A stretch of 64,000 nt of DNA, taken from assembly GCF_900100535.1 (NCBI RefSeq), contig NZ_FNDG01000014.1, forward strand, positions 62,001-126,000. Reading direction: 5' to 3'. The position numbers and the translations under genes were made by a program. The DNA is from Phytopseudomonas flavescens (GTDB lineage Bacteria; Pseudomonadota; Gammaproteobacteria; Pseudomonadales; Pseudomonadaceae). The notes under the pieces are model-generated. The model did not search any database and was not told where the DNA came from. It was given only the letters and a program-made list of their open reading frames with translations. Every line of letters begins with the position of its first letter. Within the stretch, counting starts at the first letter, position 1. Positions 43,393-51,157 of this stretch are shown here, in pieces.

Positions 43393-44259
43393 ATGACCAC
43401 ACCTTCCCTGAGCCTGAAAAAGATCTATTCGGGCAAAGTCCGCGATCTCTATGAGATCGATGCCAAGCGCATGCTGATGGTCGCGACCGATCGCCTGTCG
43501 GCATTCGACGTGATTCTCGAACAACCGATCCCGGAGAAAGGCAAGATCCTCACCGCCATCTCCAACTTCTGGTTCGAAAAGCTGGCCGACGTGGTGCCCA
43601 ACCACTTCACCGGTGATCGCGTCGAAGACGTGGTGCCGGCTGCCGAGCTGCCGCTGGTCGAGGGCCGTGCAGTGGTCGCCAAGCGCCTCAAGCCGGTCGC
43701 CGTGGAAGCCATCGTGCGCGGTTACATCGTCGGTTCCGGCTGGAAGGAATACCAGCACAGCGGCACCGTATGCGGTATCCAGCTACCAGCCGGTTTGAAG
43801 GAGGCCGCCAAGCTGCCACAGCCGATCTTCACCCCGTCGACCAAGGCCGCCGTGGGCGACCATGACGAGAACATCAGCTTCGAGCAGTGCGAAGCGATCA
43901 TCGGCGCCGAGCTGGCTGCCAAGGTGCGCGACACCGCCATCGCACTGTACGTCGCAGCAGTGGAATACGCAGCCACCCGCGGCATTATCATCGCCGACAC
44001 CAAGTTCGAATTCGGCCTCGACGAAAACGGCACCCTGACCCTGATGGACGAAGTGCTGACCCCCGACTCCAGCCGCTTCTGGCCAGCCGACAGTTACGCC
44101 GAAGGCACCAACCCGCCGAGCTTCGACAAGCAGTTCGTGCGCAACTGGCTGGAATCCACCGGTTGGAACAAGGAGCCACCAGCACCGGCAGTACCGGCCG
44201 ACGTCGCGCAGAAGACCGCCGACAAGTACCGTGAGGCGCTGACTCGCCTGACGGCCTGA
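43393..44259 (+). CDS. purC: Phosphoribosylaminoimidazole-succinocarboxamide synthase, long form
   Basis: The 288-residue enzyme ligates aspartate to CAIR, an ATP-dependent purine step. It begins LKKIYSGKVRDLYEID and holds DRLSAFDVILEQPIPEKG, VRGYIVGSGWKEY, IADTKFEFGLDENG and DEVLTPDSSRFWP, the pattern of the longer PurC/Ade1-type group. P. aeruginosa has a 236-residue form in this same place after bamC (recalled). So the enzyme type appears swapped, or this is a second copy. It is followed by a hairpin terminator. Confidence 0.94.
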   Translation: MTTPSLSLKKIYSGKVRDLYEIDAKRMLMVATDRLSAFDVILEQPIPEKGKILTAISNFWFEKLADVVPNHFTGDRVEDVVPAAELPLVEGRAVVAKRLKPVAVEAIVRGYIVGSGWKEYQHSGTVCGIQLPAGLKEAAKLPQPIFTPSTKAAVGDHDENISFEQCEAIIGAELAAKVRDTAIALYVAAVEYAATRGIIIADTKFEFGLDENGTLTLMDEVLTPDSSRFWPADSYAEGTNPPSFDKQFVRNWLESTGWNKEPPAPAVPADVAQKTADKYREALTRLTA

Positions 44260-44278
44260 TTGCGCCATGCAGATCAGG

Positions 44279-44312
44279 CGCCGCCGTTACCCTAAGGGAA
44301 CGGCGGCGTTCT
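44279..44312 (+). terminator. Terminator after purC
   Basis: CGCCGCCGTT (44279-44288) pairs with AACGGCGGCG (44299-44308), with an inner CCC/GGG, followed by TTCTCGTT. The T-run is weak but the stem is strong. Confidence 0.65.
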
Positions 44313-44353
44313 CGTTCAGGGCACAAGGATTGTGCCTGGCAGCGCCCAGGTGA

Positions 44354-44533
44354 TTATCGGCTTCGCCAGTGGCGGTTGGTACGGGCCTGATCCGTTCGCT
44401 GCCAGGCGCTGCCCGCCAGGGTTTCCAGGCTGCGGAGCTTGGTGTAGGTTATGGTTCGGGTGCCACCGCAATCGCGGCAAGGCAGGTTCAGTTCCGCGCA
44501 GGTCGGGCCGCCAGCGCCGAGTAAATGCAGCAT
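44354..44533 (-). CDS. Small Cys-rich protein divergent from the recombinase
   Basis: The 59-residue frame contains CAELNLPCRDCGGTRT, which resembles half of a DnaJ-type zinc ribbon (C-x2-C-G-G-T), and a basic tail. AGAAGG lies nine bases before the ATG on the minus strand. No homologue is recognised, and a longer frame to 44674 has no better start. It lies back to back with the recombinase, with overlapping upstream regions. It could be chance. Confidence 0.45.
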   Translation of the reverse strand: MLHLLGAGGPTCAELNLPCRDCGGTRTITYTKLRSLETLAGSAWQRTDQARTNRHWRSR

Positions 44534-44659
44534 GATTCCAGCCTTCTCTTGCCAATCCTTCCCTCGACAGACTCTGTCATCGCATCTCCACAACCCCTTA
44601 AGCGTCACCGGCTCAGCCGCCATGTGGCGCGCAGGGGCGTTGCCCGGAGTTACCCGCCG

Positions 44660-45259
44660 ATGAGCGTGTCGCAATCAGAGTCGCTCCAGGGGACGGGGCC
44701 CCGTTACCTGGGCTATGCGAGGGCCAGTGAAACGCCTAACCTGCTTAGCCAGTTGTTCGGGCTGGAACTGGCGGGTTGCACCCGGCTGGTTTCCGAGCAG
44801 ACCAAGAACAACTGGCGCAACCGCCCCGAGCTGACCCGCTTGCTCGCTGAATTGGGCCCCGGTGATGTGCTCACCGTCACCAAGCTCGACCGCCTGGCTC
44901 GCAGCACGCGAGAGCTGTTGGAGATTGCCGAGCGGATTCACGTGAGTGGCGCGGGTCTTCGCAGCCTGTCCGAGCCCTGGGCAGACACCACCACGGAGAA
45001 CGGCCTGGCGGTCCTGGCGGTTTTCGCCGGTATCGTCGAGTTCGAGCGCTCCCTGATTCTCGAGCGAACCAAGGACGGGCGCGACGCTGCCAAAGCCCGC
45101 GGCGTGAAATTCGGCGCAAAGCCCACCCTGACCAGCGAGCAGATCGACCAGGCGCGCCGCTTGATCAACGAGGATGGCCAGTCCGTCGATCAGGCCGCCA
45201 AAGTGCTCAAGGTTCACCGCTCCACGCTCTATAGGGCGCTGCGGCGGGTGGGGAAGTAG
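44660..45259 (+). CDS. Serine recombinase / resolvase family protein
   Basis: The 199-residue protein has the resolvase catalytic domain with the nucleophile Ser in YARASETPN, the conserved TKLDRLARSTREL, IVEFERSLILERTKDGRD and a C-terminal helix-turn-helix (QAAKVLKVHRSTLYRALRR). The stretch after the catalytic Ser departs from the usual STxDQ. No transposase, terminal repeats or obvious res site accompany it. ATG 44660 is poorly served by a ribosome site; an upstream in-frame ATG at 44525 would add 45 residues of no homology. It may be a remnant or a domesticated inversion enzyme. Confidence 0.85.
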   Translation: MSVSQSESLQGTGPRYLGYARASETPNLLSQLFGLELAGCTRLVSEQTKNNWRNRPELTRLLAELGPGDVLTVTKLDRLARSTRELLEIAERIHVSGAGLRSLSEPWADTTTENGLAVLAVFAGIVEFERSLILERTKDGRDAAKARGVKFGAKPTLTSEQIDQARRLINEDGQSVDQAAKVLKVHRSTLYRALRRVGK

Positions 45260-45836
45260 CACCTAGTTCTCGATACGCTGTCGGCACCAGACGCACCGGT
45301 AGTGTTTTTTGTTGAAAGCAGAAAGCTTCGCTGCGCGACAGCCTGCATCCAGACGATTACGCGTAGCCAGGATCGATCTCCAGGCTCTTCTTATGGCACA
45401 GCGAGGATTGCTGAATATGCGCCTTCCTCAGGGACCTAGGAGACAGCCCCCCCTGACTGGCTTCATTTGCACCCAAAGTCGTCCACAGCTCTGGCACCCC
45501 ATAGACAGTCGACATCCGCTGAGTGAAGAGGCTGGATATCCTGCCTTCGAGTTCATCCGTAGCGCTTATGCAAGGTGCGAACTCGTCATACTCCTCATTG
45601 ATCGCAGCCTTGTCCCACGGCCATGCGGTCGATTAGCCGTACGAGCCTTCATCCTCACCCAGCTATTCGGAGTTTTCTGCAAAAACTCCAGAGTTTTCCG
45701 CAAGAAGCCGCTCCCCATCTGCCACTACATTCCGCCATCGGCTTCTGCGTCATGCGATCGCCAGATCCTCGTATCTGAGCCAGACCCAAGGCAGGGGTAC
45801 CCCACAGATAATCTCCCTAACAAGAGGATGGGCGTG
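45260..45836 (+). other. Gap upstream of putA
   Basis: These 577 bases have one frame open from 45309 into putA, but its 176 codons match nothing I recognise and lack ribosome sites. A hairpin GGAGTTTT-CTGCA-AAAACTCC (45669-45689) is followed at once by a second half-site AGAGTTTTCCGCAAG, which could be an operator or an attenuator. The region is less codon-biased than its neighbours. Confidence 0.5.
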
Positions 45837-48800
45837 ATGTTCAAAGCCAGTCACGTCTTGCATCAGGAGTTCCTTGACCGGATCTCCGCTGCCAAGGCCG
45901 CCGATTTTTTCCCTGTCATCAGCGCCAACTACAACGTTGACGAGGCGGCCTATCTCGGCGAATTGCTGCAGTTGGCCGATCCCGGTGCCGCCGGCATCGA
46001 GGCCGTTCGCCAGCAGGCGCGCAGTCTGATTCAGGACGTGCGCGGTCGCGACAACGCGGTCGACACCCTCGATGCGCTGTTGCGTCAGTACAGCCTGGAT
46101 ACCCAGGAAGGACTGATGCTGATGTGCCTGGCCGAAGCGCTGCTACGGGTGCCGGATGCGGCCACCGCCGATGCCTTGATCCGTGACAAGCTCAGCGCCG
46201 CCGAGTGGGAACGCCATCTGGGCAAGAGCGACAGCGTGTTGGTCAACTTCGCGGCCTGGGGCCTGGTGATGACCGGCAAGGTGGTCGATCCGCAGACCCG
46301 CGATGGCCGTCCGAAGAAGGTGCTCGGTCGTCTGATCCAGCGTTCCGGCGAGCCGGTGATCCGTGCGGCGATGAACCAGGCCATGAAACTGATGGGCAAG
46401 CAGTTCGTGCTTGGTCGTACCATCAGCGAAGCGCTGAAGAACGGCCGCCCGGAGCGTGAGAAGGGCTACACCTATTCCTTCGACATGCTCGGTGAAGCGG
46501 CGCTGACCGCCGAGGACGCCGAGAAGTACATGGCCGACTACCGCAAGGCCATCGATACGGTCGGCGCCGAGCCGCAGGTCGGCCCAGGCCCCAAGCCATC
46601 GATCTCGATCAAACTCTCGGCACTGCACCCCCGTTACGAAGTGGCCCAGCGCGAGCGTGTGCTCACCGAACTGTTCGCCAACGTGCGCGAGCTGGTGATC
46701 CGCGCACGCAAGCTGAATGTCGGCATCTCGGTGGATGCGGAGGAGGCGGATCGCCTCGAGCTGTCCCTGGAGCTTTACGAGAAGCTGCTGCGTGATCCGG
46801 CCGTGGCCGGCTGGGGCGAGTTCGGTCTGGTGATCCAGGCCTATTCCAAGCGTTGTCTGCCGGTGCTGGTCTGGCTGACCCTGCTGGGCAGGGAACTCGG
46901 CGAGAAGATGCCGCTGCGCCTGGTCAAGGGCGCCTACTGGGACAGCGAGATCAAGCAGTGCCAGGTGTGGGGCCTCGACGGCTACCCGGTGTTCACCCGC
47001 AAGGAGGGCACCGATACCTCCTACCTGGCTTGCGCCCGTTACCTGCTCAGCGAGTTCACCCGCGGCGTCATCTACCCGCAGTTCGCCAGCCACAACGCGC
47101 ACACCGTCAGTTGCATCCTGGCCATGGCCGCCGAGCAGGCGTCACCGCGCGATTTCGAGTTCCAGCGTCTGCACGGCATGGGCGATGCGCTGTACGACAC
47201 GGTGCTGGAGAAGCACCGCAAGACCGTGCGTATCTACGCGCCGGTGGGGGCCCACAAGGACCTGCTGCCGTACCTGGTTCGCCGCCTGCTGGAGAACGGT
47301 GCCAACTCGTCGTTCGTTCACCAACTGGTCGACCCGAGCGTGCCGGTCGAATCACTGATCGATCACCCTGTCACCCAGCTGCGCCAGTTCGCCAGCCTCG
47401 CCAATAACAAAATCCCGCTGCCACCTGCGCTGTACGGGGCCACACGGAAAAACTCCCAGGGCATCAACATGAACATCCAGAATTCTTTGACCGAGCTCGA
47501 AAACGCCTACCAGCCGCACCTCGACCGTCAATGGCAGGCTGCCCCTGTGATAAACGGCCAGACCCTCAGCGGCACCGCCCAGGACGTTCGCTGCCCCTTC
47601 GACCTGAACAAGGTGGTCGGCAGCGCCCAGTTCGCCACCGCCGCCCAGGCCGCCCAGGCGCTGGATGGCCTGAGTGCCGCCTGGCCACGCTGGAATGCTG
47701 TCGCCATCGATGAGCGCGCAAGCATTCTCGAGCGCCTCGCTGACCTGCTGGAACGCAACCGTGCCGAGCTGATGGCGCTGTGCACCGTGGAAGCTGGCAA
47801 GTCCCTGCAGGACGGCATCGACGAAGTCCGCGAAGCGGTGGATTTCTGCCGATACTACGCGCAGCAGGCGCGCCTCAAGCTGGGCCGCGAAGAACTCAAG
47901 GGCCCAACCGGCGAGCGCAACGAGCTGTTCCATGAAGGCCGCGGTATTTTCGTCTGCGTCAGCCCGTGGAACTTCCCGCTGGCCATTTACCTCGGCCAGA
48001 TCAGCGCCGCGCTGGTGGCAGGCAACGTGGTGCTGGCCAAACCGGCCGAGCAGACCAGCCTGATCGCCGCCCGCGCCCTGGAACTGATGTTCGAAGCCGG
48101 CCTGCCAGAGGAGGTGATCGCCTTCCTTCCCGGCGACGGTGCCACCCTGGGTGGCGTGTTCTGCCGCGACCCGCGGGTCGCTGGGGTGTGCTTCACCGGG
48201 TCCACCGACACGGCGCGCATCATCAACCGCCAGCTGGCCGAGAAGGATGGCATGATCGCCACTCTGATCGCCGAGACCGGCGGCCAGAACGCCATGATCG
48301 TCGACTCCACCGCGCTGCCCGAGCAGGTGGTCAAGGATGCCGTCGGCTCGGCCTTCACCAGTGCTGGCCAGCGCTGCTCGGCACTGCGCGTGCTGTATGT
48401 GCAGCGTGATATCGCCGACCGGGTGATCGACCTGCTCAAGGGCGCCATGGCCGAACTGAAGATCGGCCCGACCCACCTGCGCGAGAACGATATCGGCCCG
48501 GTGATCGATGCCGAAGCCCGTGAAGGCTTGCTGGCGCACATCAACCAGCTCAAGGGCGAAGGCAAGCTGATTGCCGAGGCCTCGCTGCGTGCCGACCTGA
48601 ACGGCCACTTCATCGCACCGGTGGCGTTCGAGATCGCAGGCATCCACGAGCTCAAGAAGGAGCAGTTCGGCCCGGTGCTGCACGTGGTGCGCTACGACGC
48701 CGCCGATCTCGACAAGGTGGTGGCGGCCATCAATGCCACCGGCTACGGATTGACCCTTGGCATTCACAGCCGAAACGAGGAAACTGCCGCCCGCATCGAA

Positions 48801-49013
48801 GCCCTGGCGCGGGTCGGCAACCTGTACGTGAACCGCAACCAGATCGGCGCGGTGGTCGGCGTACAGCCGTTCGGCGGCTGCGGCCTGTCCGGTACCGGCC
48901 CGAAAGCCGGTGGCCCCAGCTACCTGTTGCGCTTCGTCAACGAGCGCACCACCTCGGTGAACACCACCGCGGTGGGCGGCAACGCCTCACTGCTGTCGCT
49001 GGGCGACGAGTGA
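45837..49013 (+). CDS. putA: Bifunctional proline dehydrogenase / P5C dehydrogenase PutA
   Basis: The 1058-residue enzyme oxidises proline to glutamate. The N-terminal FAD-dependent proline dehydrogenase barrel spans about residues 80-540 (KGYTYSFDMLGEAALTAEDA, SIKLSALHPRYE, LVKGAYWDSEIK). The C-terminal aldehyde dehydrogenase has VSPWNFPLAIYLGQI, catalytic Glu near 812 (ETGGQN) and Cys near 846 (SAGQRCSALR). There is no N-terminal ribbon-helix-helix domain, so it should not self-repress like E. coli or P. putida PutA. ATG 45837 lies nine bases after AAGAGG; the open upstream frame is not coding. PutP follows after a terminator. Confidence 0.96.
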   Translation: MFKASHVLHQEFLDRISAAKAADFFPVISANYNVDEAAYLGELLQLADPGAAGIEAVRQQARSLIQDVRGRDNAVDTLDALLRQYSLDTQEGLMLMCLAEALLRVPDAATADALIRDKLSAAEWERHLGKSDSVLVNFAAWGLVMTGKVVDPQTRDGRPKKVLGRLIQRSGEPVIRAAMNQAMKLMGKQFVLGRTISEALKNGRPEREKGYTYSFDMLGEAALTAEDAEKYMADYRKAIDTVGAEPQVGPGPKPSISIKLSALHPRYEVAQRERVLTELFANVRELVIRARKLNVGISVDAEEADRLELSLELYEKLLRDPAVAGWGEFGLVIQAYSKRCLPVLVWLTLLGRELGEKMPLRLVKGAYWDSEIKQCQVWGLDGYPVFTRKEGTDTSYLACARYLLSEFTRGVIYPQFASHNAHTVSCILAMAAEQASPRDFEFQRLHGMGDALYDTVLEKHRKTVRIYAPVGAHKDLLPYLVRRLLENGANSSFVHQLVDPSVPVESLIDHPVTQLRQFASLANNKIPLPPALYGATRKNSQGINMNIQNSLTELENAYQPHLDRQWQAAPVINGQTLSGTAQDVRCPFDLNKVVGSAQFATAAQAAQALDGLSAAWPRWNAVAIDERASILERLADLLERNRAELMALCTVEAGKSLQDGIDEVREAVDFCRYYAQQARLKLGREELKGPTGERNELFHEGRGIFVCVSPWNFPLAIYLGQISAALVAGNVVLAKPAEQTSLIAARALELMFEAGLPEEVIAFLPGDGATLGGVFCRDPRVAGVCFTGSTDTARIINRQLAEKDGMIATLIAETGGQNAMIVDSTALPEQVVKDAVGSAFTSAGQRCSALRVLYVQRDIADRVIDLLKGAMAELKIGPTHLRENDIGPVIDAEAREGLLAHINQLKGEGKLIAEASLRADLNGHFIAPVAFEIAGIHELKKEQFGPVLHVVRYDAADLDKVVAAINATGYGLTLGIHSRNEETAARIEALARVGNLYVNRNQIGAVVGVQPFGGCGLSGTGPKAGGPSYLLRFVNERTTSVNTTAVGGNASLLSLGDE

Positions 49014-49017
49014 TACC

Positions 49018-49053
49018 AACGGGCAGAAATCATCAGGTTTCTGCCCGTTTTGC
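49018..49053 (+). terminator. Terminator between putA and putP
   Basis: AACGGGCAGAAA (49018-49029) pairs with TTTCTGCCCGTT (49038-49049), followed by TTTG. PutP therefore probably has its own promoter in the next 150 bases. Confidence 0.8.
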
Positions 49054-49203
49054 TATTGGGGGCGTATGCCCCAAATCGGTAACGCCATCTGCGGTTAGAA
49101 GAATGGCTTATCTGGAGCACGACCGTGACCGATGGTCGTGATGTGCCAACTGAACCGGGTAATCCCCGGTTCGAATAAAAACAAACGAGAGGGGCATTCC
49201 CAA

Positions 49204-50694
49204 ATGACTGCAAGTACTCCCATGCTGGTCACCTTCGTGGTCTATATCCTGGCCATGGTGTTGATCGGCTTCGTTGCCTATCGTGCGACCAAGAACTTCT
49301 CCGACTACATCCTCGGTGGTCGCAGCCTCGGCAGCTTCGTCACCGCACTGTCGGCCGGCGCCTCGGACATGAGCGGCTGGCTGCTGATGGGCCTGCCTGG
49401 CGCGATCTTCGTCGCCGGCCTGTCCGAAAGCTGGATCGCCATCGGCCTGATCATCGGCGCCTGGCTTAACTGGCTGTTCGTCGCCGGTCGCCTGCGTGTG
49501 CACACCGAGCACAACAACAACGCGCTGACCCTGCCGGACTACTTCACCCACCGCTTCGAAGACAACAGCAAGATCCTGCGGATCTTCTCGGCGCTGGTCA
49601 TCCTGGTGTTCTTCACCATCTACTGCGCCTCTGGCGTGGTAGCCGGTGCCCGCCTGTTCGAGTCCACCTTCGGCATGAGCTACGAGTCGGCACTGTGGGT
49701 CGGCGCTGCGGCGACCATCCTCTACGTGTTCGTGGGCGGCTTCCTGGCCGTGAGCTGGACCGACACCGTGCAGGCCACCATGATGATCTTCGCGCTGTTG
49801 ATCACCCCGGTGTTCGTGATCCTCGCCCTGGGTGACTTCGACGCCGCCGTGGCCACCATCGAACAGGCCAACCCGGCCAACTTCGACATGCTGCGCGGGC
49901 TTTCCTTCGTCGCCATCGTATCCCTGCTGGGCTGGGGCCTGGGCTATTTCGGCCAGCCGCACATCCTGGTGCGCTTCATGGCGGCCGATTCGGTCAAGTC
50001 GATTCCGGCCGCGCGCCGTATCGGCATGATCTGGATGATCCTCTGCCTGGCCGGTGCCGTGGCTGCCGGTTTCTTCGGTATCGCCTATTTCGCCAACAAC
50101 CCTGAACTGGCCGGCCCGGTCAGCGAGAACGGCGAACGCGTGTTCATCGAACTGACCAAGATCCTCTTCAACCCCTGGGTCGCCGGCATCGTCCTGTCGG
50201 GCATCCTGGCGGCGGTGATGAGCACCCTGAGCTGCCAGTTGCTGGTTTGCTCCAGCGCCCTGACCGAAGACTTCTACAAGGCCTTCCTGCGCAAGGGCGC
50301 CAGCCAGACCGAGCTGGTCTGGGTCGGTCGCCTGATGGTGTTGCTGATCGCCATCGTCGCCATCGCCATCGCCTATAACCCCGACAGCAAGGTGCTGGGC
50401 CTGGTGTCCTACGCCTGGGCGGGCTTCGGTGCTGCGTTCGGCCCGGTCGTCATCCTCTCGCTGGTGTGGAAGGGCATGACCCGTAACGGTGCGCTGGCCG
50501 GCATGGTCGTCGGTGCCTTCACCGTGGTGCTGTGGAAGGAGTTCGTCGGCCTGGGGCTGTACGAGATCATCCCGGGCTTCATCCTCGCCACCCTGGCCAT
50601 CGTCATCTTCAGCACGATCGGTCGCCCGGCCTCGCCGGCGATGATCAAGCGCTTCGACGAAGCCGAGAAGGAGTACCAGGACGCGCATCTCTGA
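49204..50694 (+). CDS. putP: Sodium/proline symporter PutP
   Basis: The 496-residue SSS-family carrier has about 13 helices. Signature parts are SDYILGGRSLGSFVTALSAG with the sodium-site region ASDMSGWLLMGLPGAIF, and GWGLGYFGQPHILVRFMA. It brings in proline with sodium to feed PutA. ATG 49204 fits the family start; the longer frame from 49132 adds residues without a match. The gene ends with a strong terminator. Confidence 0.96.
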   Translation: MTASTPMLVTFVVYILAMVLIGFVAYRATKNFSDYILGGRSLGSFVTALSAGASDMSGWLLMGLPGAIFVAGLSESWIAIGLIIGAWLNWLFVAGRLRVHTEHNNNALTLPDYFTHRFEDNSKILRIFSALVILVFFTIYCASGVVAGARLFESTFGMSYESALWVGAAATILYVFVGGFLAVSWTDTVQATMMIFALLITPVFVILALGDFDAAVATIEQANPANFDMLRGLSFVAIVSLLGWGLGYFGQPHILVRFMAADSVKSIPAARRIGMIWMILCLAGAVAAGFFGIAYFANNPELAGPVSENGERVFIELTKILFNPWVAGIVLSGILAAVMSTLSCQLLVCSSALTEDFYKAFLRKGASQTELVWVGRLMVLLIAIVAIAIAYNPDSKVLGLVSYAWAGFGAAFGPVVILSLVWKGMTRNGALAGMVVGAFTVVLWKEFVGLGLYEIIPGFILATLAIVIFSTIGRPASPAMIKRFDEAEKEYQDAHL

Positions 50695-50719
50695 TCGCAC
50701 CTGCGTAGTGTGTTCAGCG

Positions 50720-50746
50720 AAGGCCCGGACAGTGTCCGGGCCTTTT
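50720..50746 (+). terminator. Terminator after putP
   Basis: AAGGCCCGGAC (50720-50730) pairs with GTCCGGGCCTT (50734-50744) around AGT, followed by TT. Confidence 0.85.
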
Positions 50747-50794
50747 CATTGGTGCCTGCTGGTAAGCTGGCGGCCCAGCCATCAGGAGCCCGCC

Positions 50795-51007
50795 ATGACC
50801 CCATCCAAAGACCCGCTGCACGGCATCACCCTGCAGGCCATCCTGACCGAACTGGTCGAGCAGCTCGGCTGGGATGGCCTGGCCCAGCGCATCGACATCC
50901 GCTGCTTCAAGAGCGACCCGAGCATCAAGTCGAGCCTGACCTTCCTGCGCAAGACGCCCTGGGCGCGGGAGAAGGTCGAGGCGTTGTATTTGAAGCAGAA
51001 GCGCTAG
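50795..51007 (+). CDS. VF530 family DNA-binding protein (DUF2132)
   Basis: The 70-residue protein has the VF530 pattern: DPLHGITLQAILTELVEQLG at the start, WDGLAQRIDIRCFKSDPSIK and TFLRKTPWAREKVE. The family is a small helical fold with suspected DNA binding; its role is unknown. AGGAG lies seven bases before ATG 50795. It stands alone after putP. Confidence 0.92.
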   Translation: MTPSKDPLHGITLQAILTELVEQLGWDGLAQRIDIRCFKSDPSIKSSLTFLRKTPWAREKVEALYLKQKR

Positions 51008-51056
51008 GTTTCGCTGGCGATGGCGAAAGACGCGAACAAGGCAAAAGTGGCCGTTG

Positions 51057-51132
51057 GTAGGGGGGACGACGCTTCACCCGTCCACCATCATGGGATCGCA
51101 ATGGTGGATGAAAAGAGCGTCATCCACCCTAC
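51057..51132. repeat. Imperfect 31-bp inverted repeat (REP/MITE-like)
   Basis: Two 31-base arms (51057-51087 and 51102-51132) are near reverse complements around a 14-base loop. Both ends read GTAGGG inward. The element sits between two convergent genes, the usual place for REP-like repeats in pseudomonads. It might also act as a terminator, though T-runs are absent. Confidence 0.7.
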
Positions 51133-51157
51133 GACTGGCCAGGCGTAGAGCTCGCGG

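Noticed and set aside
45309..45836. 176-codon N-terminal extension of PutA
   Set aside because: It does not resemble the ribbon-helix-helix domain of long PutA proteins, and the proper ribosome site lies just before ATG 45837.
49108..50700. 530-codon frame opposite putP
   Set aside because: Composition rich in His, Gln, Asp and Gly, typical of the antisense of a membrane protein.
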